Shown: one piece after another, positions 43,561 to 52,357 of the stretch
How the letters are laid out: every line of letters begins with the position of its first letter
Numbering within the stretch: position 1 is the first letter of the stretch
NCBI GenBank assembly: GCA_947502835.1
Contig: CANNBJ010000003.1
Coordinates: forward strand, 248,001 to 312,000
DNA length: 64,000 nt
DNA from: Bdellovibrionales bacterium
GTDB taxonomy: Bacteria; Bdellovibrionota; UBA1018; CAIMNF01
Direction of reading: 5' to 3'
The notes under the pieces: model-generated
The model's input: the letters and a program-made list of their open reading frames with translations, nothing else
The model's database searches: none
Told to the model about the DNA's origin: nothing
Made by a program: the position numbers and the translations under genes

Positions 43561-45252
43561 ATGTCTACGGTTTCGGATTCCACTTCCTATTCACGCTCCC
43601 TGCAAAGGCTTCAGGACTCCTACGAGTCGGAGCTTGAGAAGGCGCGTGAGAATCAGGCAAAGGAAATGGAGCGGGTCCGTGATTCCTATCGTGAGGAAAT
43701 CAAAGAGTCCAAAGAGGACGCAAGGCAAGAGATCCGGAAGTTGAAAGAGGAGCTCTACGATTCCCAAGGCAAACGGGCTGGGGCGGAGGCCAAGCGGGAG
43801 CACGACGAGCAGGCCAGGTTTGCGGGGTACCGTGAAGAGACAGAGCGGGAGAGTGCGAAACGGCTCGATTCCCAGCAGAAATTTTCGGAGGCGAGGCTTG
43901 AGTCGGTGGTGCGTGAAAGCCGTGATGAGACCGAGCGGGCTCTACAGGCCCAGAAGGATTCGCATCGGGAAGAAATGAAACCCATGCGCGAAGAATTGGC
44001 TCTCTACCGCAGCGAGGGCCGTGATCCCGAAGCCGAACGCGCCAGTGCACGCCAGGAAGAAATTGCAACCTACGAGTCCGAGCACCGTACCGAGAAAAAG
44101 ACCATCGTGGACTCCTACGAGCGGATGCTGGAGCGGATGAGAAATCACGAGGAGGAGCTTCAGGATCTTTATTCGCGGAAGTTGACCGAAGCCGAGGTCG
44201 GGTCCAATGCGAAAAGTCGGGAGTCGATCCGTCAGCTCAAGGCGGAGTTTGCAGAGGCGATGAAAGCCCAGCGTGCCGAACGCAAGAGGGTCGAGCAGGC
44301 GCTGCAGGACGAGCTCAAGGCGGAACGCACCCGGAGCGAGAGTCGAAGTCAACAGGTCGTCCAACGGAGCCAGGAGGACACCTCGCGCGCGCTTCGGGAG
44401 AAGGATCAGGCCTATCTCGGGTTTCTAAAATCCAATGCGAAGCGGGTGAATGCCGAAATGAAGGCGCGTGAGGATGTGATTCGCGATCTCTCGACCACCA
44501 CGGATGCCAGACGGGTTTCACCCGCCCTGGTGGAGAAGCTCCGGACCGGAGAAGCGCTTCGATCTGAAGAGAAACTTCAAAGGATCCGTGAAGCGGGAAT
44601 GGCGCAGCTCGGGGCGATTCGGGAGCACGACCACTCGGAGCGGAGCGCGATCCGCGAACACTATGAAGAAATGGCCCGCTCGAGGGAACAGGAATTCCGC
44701 AAGAGCGAGGGAGCGGGGAGGCGGGAGATGGTTGCGGCCTACCAAGACATCCAGGATGCCCATGAGTCGAAGTTCACGGATCTCGAAAATCGCGCACGCA
44801 GCACTGTAGGGAAACTCCATGAGGAGCAGGAAATGAGCCTCGTTCGCCAGGAGAGGCGAAATCAGATGGCTCTGCAGGAGCAACGGGATTCATTGAGAGA
44901 GGAAAAGAACCGCGAGGTGGAGGATCTGAAGCTCGACTCCCACCTCAAGGATCGGCAGTGGTCGATCAAGGTCAATGACCAGCGCAGGGAGCTTGAAAAG
45001 AAGCTCGCCATGGAGAAGGATGCACACGAGCGGGAGGTTGCCGGGCTCAAGAGCGAGTTCCAGAAGAAGCTGCATGAGCAGGACCGGGACTCGAAGCGCA
45101 TAGTCGAGGAAAAAGATCGGTCCTTAAAACATCAGCTGAAGCAGCAAGACCTCGCATACAAGGAAAAAGAGCGATTTTTGGTCGAGCATTATGAGGAAGA
45201 GCTTGATAGGATGAAGCGCACCAATGCTCACCTCATCGCGAAGAAAAGTTAA
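43561..45252 (+). CDS. Long coiled-coil protein
   Basis: A protein of 563 residues, almost entirely Glu/Arg/Lys/Gln/Ala, with continuous coiled-coil character from about 10 to 555. Short motifs such as DSYREE, DSYERM and REHYEEM recur. One break near 300-325 (DLSTTTDARRVSPALVEKLR) divides it. No membrane segment or signal peptide is seen. It resembles cytoskeletal or scaffold proteins only in composition. AAAAGAG precedes the ATG. Its last 29 bases overlap pyk, so the two are probably co-expressed. Confidence 0.7.
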   Translation: MSTVSDSTSYSRSLQRLQDSYESELEKARENQAKEMERVRDSYREEIKESKEDARQEIRKLKEELYDSQGKRAGAEAKREHDEQARFAGYREETERESAKRLDSQQKFSEARLESVVRESRDETERALQAQKDSHREEMKPMREELALYRSEGRDPEAERASARQEEIATYESEHRTEKKTIVDSYERMLERMRNHEEELQDLYSRKLTEAEVGSNAKSRESIRQLKAEFAEAMKAQRAERKRVEQALQDELKAERTRSESRSQQVVQRSQEDTSRALREKDQAYLGFLKSNAKRVNAEMKAREDVIRDLSTTTDARRVSPALVEKLRTGEALRSEEKLQRIREAGMAQLGAIREHDHSERSAIREHYEEMARSREQEFRKSEGAGRREMVAAYQDIQDAHESKFTDLENRARSTVGKLHEEQEMSLVRQERRNQMALQEQRDSLREEKNREVEDLKLDSHLKDRQWSIKVNDQRRELEKKLAMEKDAHEREVAGLKSEFQKKLHEQDRDSKRIVEEKDRSLKHQLKQQDLAYKEKERFLVEHYEEELDRMKRTNAHLIAKKS

Positions 45253-46714
45253 GATTGTCTGTACGCTGGGTCCCTCCAGCAACACCCGTGAAAAAATTGA
45301 AACACTGGTCCGGGCAGGACTCGATACCGCCCGACTCAATTTCAGTCATGGAACCCATGATGTGCATCGGGGACTGTTCGGGTCGGTCCGGGATGCCGCC
45401 ACTGCCGTCGGAAAGCATGTTGGGATTCTTCAGGATCTGCAAGGGCCAAAACTCAGGGTGGGGAAGCTTCCGCAAGGAGGCATCCAATTGAAGGCGGGTG
45501 ACGAGGTTCTTTTGTATCCCGAAGGAACCGATCCGCGCTCCTCGACGACCGGAAGAATCGCGATTCCCATCTCTTCCGAAATTGCAGAACCGCTTTCAAA
45601 GGACGTCCGGAAGGGCTCGCGGATTCTGTTTGATGACGGGAAGATCTGGAGCGAAGTGAAGGAAGTTCATCCACCGGAGATGGTGGTCACCGTGTCCGTG
45701 GGAGGCAAGCTCACTTCCAACAAGGGGATGAATCTTCCCGGAACGCCTCTTTCTCTTCCTTGTGTGACTGAGAAGGATTTGAAGGACCTGAAACTTGGAC
45801 TCGAGCTTGGTGTGGATTCGGTTGCGCTCTCCTTTGTCAGGACACCGAAGGACATCCAAACGGTTCGTGATCAGATCCGGAAGAACAGCAACCATCATCC
45901 GCTTCTTGTGGCAAAAATCGAGCGGGAAGAGGCGGTGTTTGCACCAGAGGGGATTCTAGAGGTAACCGACGGCATCCTCATCGCACGCGGAGACATGGCG
46001 GTGGAGCTCGGGGCGGAGAAGGTTCCGATCGTGCAAAAAATGCTGATTCGCATGTCCAATGAGCTCGGGGTTCCCGTCATCACTGCGACCCAGATGCTCG
46101 AGAGCATGATCTCCTCTCCCACGCCGACTCGCGCCGAGGCTTCCGATGTGGCGAACGCGGTTTTCGACGGAACCGACGCGGTGATGTTGTCCGCGGAATC
46201 GGCGTCAGGGGAGTATCCGGTCGAGGCGGTGGAAACCATGGCCCGCATCGTTCGTGAGGCGGAGAGCGAAACAAAATATTCCGTTCATGCAAATTTGATC
46301 CCCATGTCGGGATCCATCGTGGAATCCATCGAGTTCAGCGCCTCCCGAATTGCGACTCATGTGGGCGCAAGCGCCATTGCGTGTCTCACCCATTCCGGAA
46401 CTGCGGCGAGAACGCTCGCAAAATACCGTCCTGAAACGCCGATCGTTGCCATTATGGACAATGAGGCTTCGCTTCGCAGGCTTTCCTTTGTCTGGGGTGT
46501 GGATGGAGTGTTGATCCCCGAGCTTGTGGCGACAGATGACCTCTTTGGAATGGTTTCGAGAGTGCTTGTCGACCACCGGCGCGCCGAGGAGGAGGATCTC
46601 ATTGTAGTGACAGCGGGAATCCCGAGCCTTGGGCGCGGAACCACAAACACGGTGAAGGTCCACCAGATCAAGTTGAAGAATGAAAGCAAAGATCCTAAGC
46701 GAAGCGTTCGCTGA
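45224..46714 (+). CDS. pyk: Pyruvate kinase
   Basis: A protein of 496 residues that makes pyruvate and ATP from phosphoenolpyruvate and ADP. RKVKIVCTLGPSS, LDTARLNFSHG, LVAKIEREEAV (catalytic Lys) and ILIARGDMAVELGAEKV (metal ligands) are intact, as is the TQMLESMI substrate loop. The C-terminal allosteric domain follows. The ATG lies inside the coiled-coil gene and the 3' end overlaps the methyltransferase gene by 35 bases, an unusual chain of overlaps for a glycolytic gene. Confidence 0.96.
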   Translation: MLTSSRRKVKIVCTLGPSSNTREKIETLVRAGLDTARLNFSHGTHDVHRGLFGSVRDAATAVGKHVGILQDLQGPKLRVGKLPQGGIQLKAGDEVLLYPEGTDPRSSTTGRIAIPISSEIAEPLSKDVRKGSRILFDDGKIWSEVKEVHPPEMVVTVSVGGKLTSNKGMNLPGTPLSLPCVTEKDLKDLKLGLELGVDSVALSFVRTPKDIQTVRDQIRKNSNHHPLLVAKIEREEAVFAPEGILEVTDGILIARGDMAVELGAEKVPIVQKMLIRMSNELGVPVITATQMLESMISSPTPTRAEASDVANAVFDGTDAVMLSAESASGEYPVEAVETMARIVREAESETKYSVHANLIPMSGSIVESIEFSASRIATHVGASAIACLTHSGTAARTLAKYRPETPIVAIMDNEASLRRLSFVWGVDGVLIPELVATDDLFGMVSRVLVDHRRAEEEDLIVVTAGIPSLGRGTTNTVKVHQIKLKNESKDPKRSVR

Positions 46715-47942
46715 ATTCTGCGAGAGTCGCACCCACCTGGATTCCCTTTTGTCGAAAGTGGAGCCCGGGCAGAAATCGCGGGTGGCGGGTCTCTTGGGTG
46801 CGTTTTTGCGCCGTCCGTGGACAATCGCATCCCGATTCAAGATCCAACTGGAGCCGACTCCGGAGGAGTTTTGGGACCTCAATTTCATCCGCCTGAAGAA
46901 ACACTCCGGTATTCACGCAACGCTTGCCGAGATGTGGGAGCATTGGAAGGATCTTCCGCGCGAAGGCGGGATCGAGGATTTCCCTCCCGAACTGGTGGAT
47001 TCCTGGAAGAAGGAATGGGGTACGAACACTGGAATCGGGCTCTGCAAACTCCTGAGTCAGGATCCGCTCACGACTCTTCGATTCCACCGAAGGGCATTTC
47101 AGGATTCAGGTGAATTGAAACCTGAGGTGGAGATCTGGCTTCAAGGGACAACCCTTCCCAAATCGAGGCCGGGAAACTGGATGAGAAGTGCGCGGATCTT
47201 CAAGGGATACGCAACCGTTCAACGAAACGAGCTCTATCACCAGGGGTATTTCGAGATTCAGGATGAGGGCTCCCAATTGATGGCGGCGTTTTCCCTGTTT
47301 CCGGGAGAAGTGGGGGCGGTTCTCGGAGGCTCCCCGATTGTCGAAAGGCCTGTGAATCATGCTCGTCCGGAAATTCCCCGTTCGTCGGGTGTTCGGGTGG
47401 TGGATGCATGTGCGGGCGCTGGAGGAAAATCGCTTGCAATCGCGGATCTGATGGGGGGCAAGGGACAGGTTTTTGCCTATGATGTGTATGACAAGAAAAT
47501 CAAGAGTTTGAAGGTTCGCTTGGAGAGGTCGAGTGAGAACAATATCAAGGCGGTCCTGATGCCGACGGATCAGGCAAACTTCCTTGATCCTTACCGTGAA
47601 TCCGTGGATGTGGTGCTCGTCGACTCTCCTTGCAGCGGTCATGGTGTTCTTCGGCGAAATCCCGATATCAAATGGAACCGGAAGCCATTGGCGCTTCCCA
47701 AGGGTCAGTCCGAACGCCCCATTTCCGAACTGCAGACGGAGATTCTTTCCGGATATGCAGGTCTTGCCCGTCCTGGGGGGCGGGTCGTCTATGGAGTTTG
47801 CACCTTTCACAAGGAGGAAACCTTGGGCGTTGTGAACGGGTTCCTCGCGGCAAATCCTGGATTCGAGTTGGAGGCCATGGGGTATTCCGGTCCCTATGAT
47901 ACGGATGGATTTTTCATGGCAGCGATGAGACGCGGGAAATGA
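46680..47942 (+). CDS. Sun/NOP2-family rRNA cytosine-C5 methyltransferase
   Basis: A protein of 420 residues. The C-terminal half has the SAM loop VVDACAGAGGKSLAIADLMG, motif IV VDSPCSGHGVLRRNPDIKWNRK and motif VI YGVCTFHKEE, with both catalytic cysteines. The N-terminal 200 residues lack a clear NusB domain, unlike the gene at 28132, so the target base is probably different. Its start overlaps pyk by 35 bases. A terminator for the convergent gene lies directly after its stop. Confidence 0.85.
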   Translation: MKAKILSEAFAEFCESRTHLDSLLSKVEPGQKSRVAGLLGAFLRRPWTIASRFKIQLEPTPEEFWDLNFIRLKKHSGIHATLAEMWEHWKDLPREGGIEDFPPELVDSWKKEWGTNTGIGLCKLLSQDPLTTLRFHRRAFQDSGELKPEVEIWLQGTTLPKSRPGNWMRSARIFKGYATVQRNELYHQGYFEIQDEGSQLMAAFSLFPGEVGAVLGGSPIVERPVNHARPEIPRSSGVRVVDACAGAGGKSLAIADLMGGKGQVFAYDVYDKKIKSLKVRLERSSENNIKAVLMPTDQANFLDPYRESVDVVLVDSPCSGHGVLRRNPDIKWNRKPLALPKGQSERPISELQTEILSGYAGLARPGGRVVYGVCTFHKEETLGVVNGFLAANPGFELEAMGYSGPYDTDGFFMAAMRRGK

Positions 47943-47975
47943 AAAAGGGGAGGCCCCGTGTGCCGGGAACTCCCC
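47942..47975 (-). terminator. Rho-independent terminator of the response-regulator operon
   Basis: On the minus strand a GGGGAG/CTCCCC stem (47970-47975 with 47947-47952), extended by an inner CCCG/CGGG stem, is followed by TTTTT at 47946-47942. It lies about 26 bases past the response regulator stop. Confidence 0.75.
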
Positions 47976-48001
47976 TCACTCAAGAAGGTTTCAATTCAAA
48001 A

Positions 48002-48724
48002 TCAGGCTGCTTTTTTCGTGTTCCGGTAGACAGATGCATCGATCTGGTGGCGGCGAAGCAGTCTCAGGAAGTTGCTTCTGTCCACCGCTGCTTCCTTCGC
48101 GGCCGCAGTCACGTTGCCCCCGTGTTTAGCAAGAACCTGGGTAAGGTATTCTTTTTCGAATGCCTCAGACCATTTCTTTTTCAATACCGTGTAGCTGGAG
48201 GTGTTTTCCTTTTCGCTCCACTGATCCACGTCAATGGAGGTCTGGGGAACAAAGGTGAGCTCATTTGCCTGTGGCTTGCCTGATCCGTTTTCCGTTCCGG
48301 CCGAAAATTGAACCACATTCTGGGCATAGGTTTCGTTTTCTTTTTCGAGGGAGCGCTCCTTCAATGCGCGGTTCACCGCATGAACCATCTCCTCCATGTC
48401 GAAGGGCTTTTCGAGATAGTCGGACGCACCAATTCGGAGTGCTTGGATGGCGGTCGATTTTTCTCCATGACCGGTCATGACAATCACCTTCATGCCGGTG
48501 TGCTGCTCCTTCACCTCTTGGGTGAAGGTGATTCCGTCTTTTCCGGGCATCTTCACATCACTCACGATGAGAGAAATGTTCCGATTCTGTGCCAGTACGG
48601 CACCAGCCTCTGACGCATCATTGGCGGTCAGAACCGTGTGACCTTCCCGTTCAAATCGTGCTTTCAGCAGTTTGCGGATTGCCTCTTCATCATCAACAAT
48701 CATTACGACGTTTTTTGTGTTCAT
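48002..48724 (-). CDS. Response regulator with Fis-type HTH (no AAA+ domain)
   Basis: A protein of 240 residues. The receiver domain covers 1-120: MIVDDEE acidic pocket, phospho-acceptor in IVSDVKMPG (about Asp 55), VMTGHG and the Lys in LEKPFD. A linker of about 60 residues leads to a C-terminal Fis-type helix-turn-helix (FEKEYLTQVLAKHGGNVTAAAKEAAVDRSNFLRLL). The sigma-54-activating AAA+ domain of NtrC-type regulators is missing, as in RegA/ActR-type regulators. It overlaps the kinase gene by 4 bases and is almost surely its partner. Confidence 0.9.
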   Translation of the reverse strand: MNTKNVVMIVDDEEAIRKLLKARFEREGHTVLTANDASEAGAVLAQNRNISLIVSDVKMPGKDGITFTQEVKEQHTGMKVIVMTGHGEKSTAIQALRIGASDYLEKPFDMEEMVHAVNRALKERSLEKENETYAQNVVQFSAGTENGSGKPQANELTFVPQTSIDVDQWSEKENTSSYTVLKKKWSEAFEKEYLTQVLAKHGGNVTAAAKEAAVDRSNFLRLLRRHQIDASVYRNTKKAA

Positions 48725-49872
48725 GCGACCTCTCCTTCTTGAGTTATGCCCAGTGGGCGGAATGTGAGTTTGAATTCGGTGCCATGGCCGGGTTCACTTT
48801 GAACCTCGATCGTGGCACCAAGCCTTTTTAAGATTCCATAACTGATGCTGAGCCCGAGTCCCGTTCCCTTTCCCACTTCCTTGGTGGTGTAGAAGGGATC
48901 AAAGATCCTGTTCCGGATTTCGGCGTTCATGCCGCAGCCGTCATCGGATACGCGGACTTCGATCGCACCAGCGGGGGCTGTGATTCCGACGCGAATGAGC
49001 CCGCGGCCCGGATGGGATGCTTCGATGGCATCCCGGGCGTTGCTCATCAGATTCACAAAGACTTGCTCCAACTGGATGGGGTTTGCGAGTGTGAGCGGGA
49101 TTTGGGGGGCAACTTCGATTTCAAGCCGGATTCCTTTTTGAGCAAAACTGTGACTCATGAGTCTTGCCGCCTCTCGCATCGCATGCTCGATCGAGGTTTC
49201 GGTGGTTTCGTTGCCAGCCTCTCGGGCGAAAGATCGAAGCGACTTGATGATCTCCGCCATTTTCTTCGCCGCATGAATGATGTCGTGGGCAAACTCGGTT
49301 CCGGTCGGGGAAAGCTTTTCGAATTCAACGAGCTCTTGGCTGAAACCGAGGATTGCCTGAAGGGGCTGGTTCAGTTCGTGGGCGATCCCGGAGGAAAGCT
49401 CACCCAAGGACGCGAGTTTTGCCGACTGTGTGAGTGCGGTTTGAGTGCGGTGCAACTCCTGGAATGCCTGGTTGAGCTCCACATGGTTGCGAATCAGTTG
49501 TTGTTCCAGATTCTGTTTTACCTGAACGTCCTCGACCACGGCGAGAAACGCATCCCCGGATCCGCCCTGCAAGGGGGAGACCCTGAGTTCAACTGGGATT
49601 TTCTCGCCATCCAGACCCTCCAACAGAAGGCCTTCGTGGCGACCGGGACTGGAGATCACCCCGAGATCGAGCTTTCGTTCCCGAACCAGACTGATCGCAG
49701 GTTTGATTTCAAAGCGCGTGACGGGTGCCTTTCCGAAGAGCTTCTCGAACTCCGGATTCGCCCAGAGGGTGTGCGAAGGACCGTGGTATACGAGAAGGGG
49801 CATTGGAAAGGACTCAAGTCCATCCGGGATGGCAAACTGCGAGGGTGCGATTTTCAGCTTGTTAATGGCCAC
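48721..49872 (-). CDS. Cytosolic PAS histidine kinase
   Basis: A protein of about 383 residues. A PAS-like sensor covers about 20-125 (MPLLVYHGPSHTLWANPEFEK). The dimerisation/phosphoacceptor domain has the H-box LSSGIAHELNQPLQAILGF. The ATP-binding domain has FVNLMSNARDAIEA (N-box), VSDDGCGM and GTGLGLSISYGIL. No membrane segment is present, so it senses an internal cue. The start is uncertain: GTG 49872 or TTG 49896, both overlapping the HDOD gene stop. It phosphorylates the adjacent response regulator. Confidence 0.9.
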   Translation of the reverse strand: MAINKLKIAPSQFAIPDGLESFPMPLLVYHGPSHTLWANPEFEKLFGKAPVTRFEIKPAISLVRERKLDLGVISSPGRHEGLLLEGLDGEKIPVELRVSPLQGGSGDAFLAVVEDVQVKQNLEQQLIRNHVELNQAFQELHRTQTALTQSAKLASLGELSSGIAHELNQPLQAILGFSQELVEFEKLSPTGTEFAHDIIHAAKKMAEIIKSLRSFAREAGNETTETSIEHAMREAARLMSHSFAQKGIRLEIEVAPQIPLTLANPIQLEQVFVNLMSNARDAIEASHPGRGLIRVGITAPAGAIEVRVSDDGCGMNAEIRNRIFDPFYTTKEVGKGTGLGLSISYGILKRLGATIEVQSEPGHGTEFKLTFRPLGITQEGEVA

Positions 49873-50701
49873 TGAGAATTGCCCCCGCTTTTTCAAATTC
49901 TTTCTGGAAGTGGATCTCGAGTGCCTCGAGCGCCCCTGTGCTGAGCCCCAGTCGAGTCTGGGTCTCGTTCATGGCGGCTTCGATGGTCGGGTCGAAGTTT
50001 CCCGAGTTTCCGAGATTCCGGAAGTTCACCCGGAGGTTCGCCCATTGAATCAGGGTGCACGCACGGTCGTTTTTCACGGAATGGTGATGGGCGATTGCGT
50101 TTTGGATTCCCGGGGGAAGCTTCCAGTGTCGGGCGAGTTCGAGCCCGAGTTCAACATGTGTGCTGTCGCCAAGCTCCTTTTCCGCCGCAAGAAAGGAGAG
50201 TTTCTTTTCGCGGGCGAGCCGAACGATCCGGCTCAGGTGCTCGGGTGCGATTTCAAGCAAAATGAGTTTGCCGACATCGTGAATGAGCCCACCGATGAAC
50301 GCGTCCGAGGGACTTTCCATCTGAAGCGTGCGTGCGGTCATTTCCGCGAGTTGTCCCACGGCAAAGGAATGGAGCCAAAAAGGGGCGAGCGAGAATTCAC
50401 GGATTCCTTGGGTCTTGAAGGATCCGAATACGGAACTCGTCAGAACGATTTGTGCGATGGTGGTGAATCCGAGGTATTGAAGGGCCTTTGAAACGTCCGA
50501 CACTCCTCCAGGAATGGAGTAATAGGATGAGTTTGCCAGGCGCAACACCTTTGCCGAGAGTCCTACATCGGATTTGATCAAATCCGAGATCTCCCCGAGG
50601 GTTGCCGTCGGCGATTGCATGCGTTCTGTCACGCGCATCGCGATTTGCGGCAGGACCGGGAGTGATTGGATCTTTTCGATCCAGGGAGAGTGTGTACTCA
50701 T
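49862..50701 (-). CDS. HDOD-domain signalling protein
   Basis: A protein of about 279 residues. The HDOD domain occupies most of it: SLPVLPQIAMRVTERMQSP, ISDLIKSDVGLSAKVLRLANS, SVSDVSKALQYLGF-like helices (GVSDVSKALQYLGF) and FIGGLIHDVGKLIL. Such proteins regulate motility, development or stress signalling without HD phosphodiesterase chemistry. It is first in a three-gene minus-strand operon with the kinase and regulator. ATG 50701 or GTG 50704 may be used. Confidence 0.85.
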   Translation of the reverse strand: MSTHSPWIEKIQSLPVLPQIAMRVTERMQSPTATLGEISDLIKSDVGLSAKVLRLANSSYYSIPGGVSDVSKALQYLGFTTIAQIVLTSSVFGSFKTQGIREFSLAPFWLHSFAVGQLAEMTARTLQMESPSDAFIGGLIHDVGKLILLEIAPEHLSRIVRLAREKKLSFLAAEKELGDSTHVELGLELARHWKLPPGIQNAIAHHHSVKNDRACTLIQWANLRVNFRNLGNSGNFDPTIEAAMNETQTRLGLSTGALEALEIHFQKEFEKAGAILSGH

Positions 50702-50805
50702 CACTCTATGTATCGGCCGACACAGGTCCGAACTTGAGGAAAAGAGGGAAACCCGAGGAGGATCAATCGGTTGACGGGGAGGGGGCTTTGAAGGAAGCTA
50801 GGGGC

Positions 50806-51702
50806 ATGACCACCGTCTCCAGAGCCGCACTTCTTCCGATCCTGGCCTTGTTTGCGGTCCAGCTGATTTTCGGGTTCAATTATGCGGCCGCAAAGGTCGT
50901 GCTTGAGCATTATCCGCCGACGGTTTGGGGAGCTCTCAGGCTTCTGCTGTGCGCCCTTGTGATGTTCGGAGCCTCCGGATTCCTCGTGCCCCGGGAGAAG
51001 AGGGTGGTTCATCGTTCTTTTCTTCTCAGAACCGCACTTTACGGAACGATCGGAATGGCCTTAACCCAGTTTTTCTTCCTGATGGGATTGCGCCATACCA
51101 CCACCGTCAATGCCGCCATCATGAATACCATGACTCCGCTGTTCACGCTCCTGGTGGGCGTCCTGACAGGAATCGAAAAGGGGACTCCGCGGCGATGGCT
51201 GGGATTTCTTCTCGCGATCACTGGTGCGGTTGTGATCCGCGATCTGAGTGAGTTCCATTTCGGGAGCGACACACTGGTGGGGGATCTGTTCACCATCCTG
51301 AATTGCATCTCACTTGCGGCATATTTCACCTTGAGTGCCGGATTCCTGAGGGAACATTCGCCTTTTTGGGCCACTGCGTGGATGTTCCTGTTTGGTGCGA
51401 TCGTGCTCTTCCTCTTCTCCGGAAGTGAGTTGCCCTTGTTGTTTCAATCCGGATTGGATCAACGTTTTTATCTCGCCGCAGCTTACAACGTGGTGTTTGC
51501 AACGCTCATCACCTATTTCCTGAATGCATGGACCCTGACCAAAGTCAGTCCCTCGGTGGTGGCGATCTTTTTTTATTTCCAGCCCGTCATTGCGGTCTTC
51601 AATGGATGGCTGAATCTGGGTGAATCCCCGAATGCCAGGACATTCGCCGCGATGGGACTGATCTTCGGGGGGCTTGGGCTCGGAGTGGTGAGGAAGAAAT
51701 GA
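50806..51702 (+). CDS. EamA/DMT-family transporter
   Basis: A protein of 298 residues with ten hydrophobic segments in two EamA repeats (for example FNYAAAKVVLEHYPPTVWGA and FFYFQPVIAVFNGWLNLGE). It is an inner-membrane exporter or importer of small metabolites; substrate unknown. The ATG at 50806 follows AAGGAAG and begins at the first membrane segment. The frame is open to 50602, but that part runs under the divergent HDOD gene. Its stop overlaps the RDD gene start by 4 bases. Confidence 0.88.
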   Translation: MTTVSRAALLPILALFAVQLIFGFNYAAAKVVLEHYPPTVWGALRLLLCALVMFGASGFLVPREKRVVHRSFLLRTALYGTIGMALTQFFFLMGLRHTTTVNAAIMNTMTPLFTLLVGVLTGIEKGTPRRWLGFLLAITGAVVIRDLSEFHFGSDTLVGDLFTILNCISLAAYFTLSAGFLREHSPFWATAWMFLFGAIVLFLFSGSELPLLFQSGLDQRFYLAAAYNVVFATLITYFLNAWTLTKVSPSVVAIFFYFQPVIAVFNGWLNLGESPNARTFAAMGLIFGGLGLGVVRKK

Positions 51703-52112
51703 ACTACGCAGGTTTCTGGGTCCGGGCCATTGCCCACTTGGTTGATTTTCTGATTTGGAACGGAGTGGAGTTCGCACTGGAGTGGGGGATCACCAAGGTC
51801 TTGGGTTTGTCGGCGATGGGTGAGCAGGTGGTGGGCGTGGTTCTCTCCCTCTGCATTGCATTTCTCTATTATGTCGAGATTCCGCTTCGATTCGGAACCA
51901 CCCCCGGAAAGAGGATTTTCGGAATCAGGGTCGTGAGGATCGAGACCGGTGAGCCTCCTGCGCGAAGGATTCTGCTCCTCCGGCTCGTGGGATATGTGAT
52001 TTCATACCTGCCGCTCGGGTGCGGATTTCTGATGGTCATGTTCCACCCGAGAAAGCTTGGACTTCACGATCTTGTGGCGGGGACCGCGAGCATCCGGAAA
52101 GAGTTCAATTGA
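51699..52112 (+). CDS. RDD-family membrane protein
   Basis: A protein of 137 residues with three to four membrane segments. AGFWVRAIAHLVDFLIW carries the Arg and Asp of the RDD motif, and TPGKRIFGIRVVR and HPRKLGLHDLVAGT are the other conserved blocks. Function in the family is poorly defined (some members relate to ion exchange). Its 3' end overlaps the convergent small gene by 8 bases. Confidence 0.88.
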   Translation: MNYAGFWVRAIAHLVDFLIWNGVEFALEWGITKVLGLSAMGEQVVGVVLSLCIAFLYYVEIPLRFGTTPGKRIFGIRVVRIETGEPPARRILLLRLVGYVISYLPLGCGFLMVMFHPRKLGLHDLVAGTASIRKEFN

Positions 52113-52314
52113 GCTTTTCGTCCCAAAGTTCCCTGGAAAAAATGCGGAGTTCGTTCAGTTTCTTCCACAGATCGGCTCGATACCCTTCGGGAGAATCAAA
52201 ACACTCTTGCTCAAGTTGCCAAAGGTCGTGGTGCAGGCGGTTCACTGCAGTTTGGAGTCCCTCGGTTCTTGCAATCTCACGGTAGGTTTCCTTGGAGATG
52301 GGTGCATCGCTCAT
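52105..52314 (-). CDS. Small acidic protein of unknown function
   Basis: A protein of 69 residues, all helical in character (YREIARTEGLQTAVNRLHHD, WKKLNELRIFSRELWDEKL), with no signal peptide. No family recognised. It is convergent with the RDD gene and divergent from the FecR-like gene 43 bases away. Confidence 0.5.
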   Translation of the reverse strand: MSDAPISKETYREIARTEGLQTAVNRLHHDLWQLEQECFDSPEGYRADLWKKLNELRIFSRELWDEKLN

Positions 52315-52357
52315 AATTGTTTTTCAGACTAATCCCGCGTGATATTCTTGTAAACCA

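Noticed and set aside
48002-48724. NtrC-type sigma-54 activator
   Set aside because: The AAA+ domain with its GAFTGA loop is absent; only receiver and Fis HTH are present.
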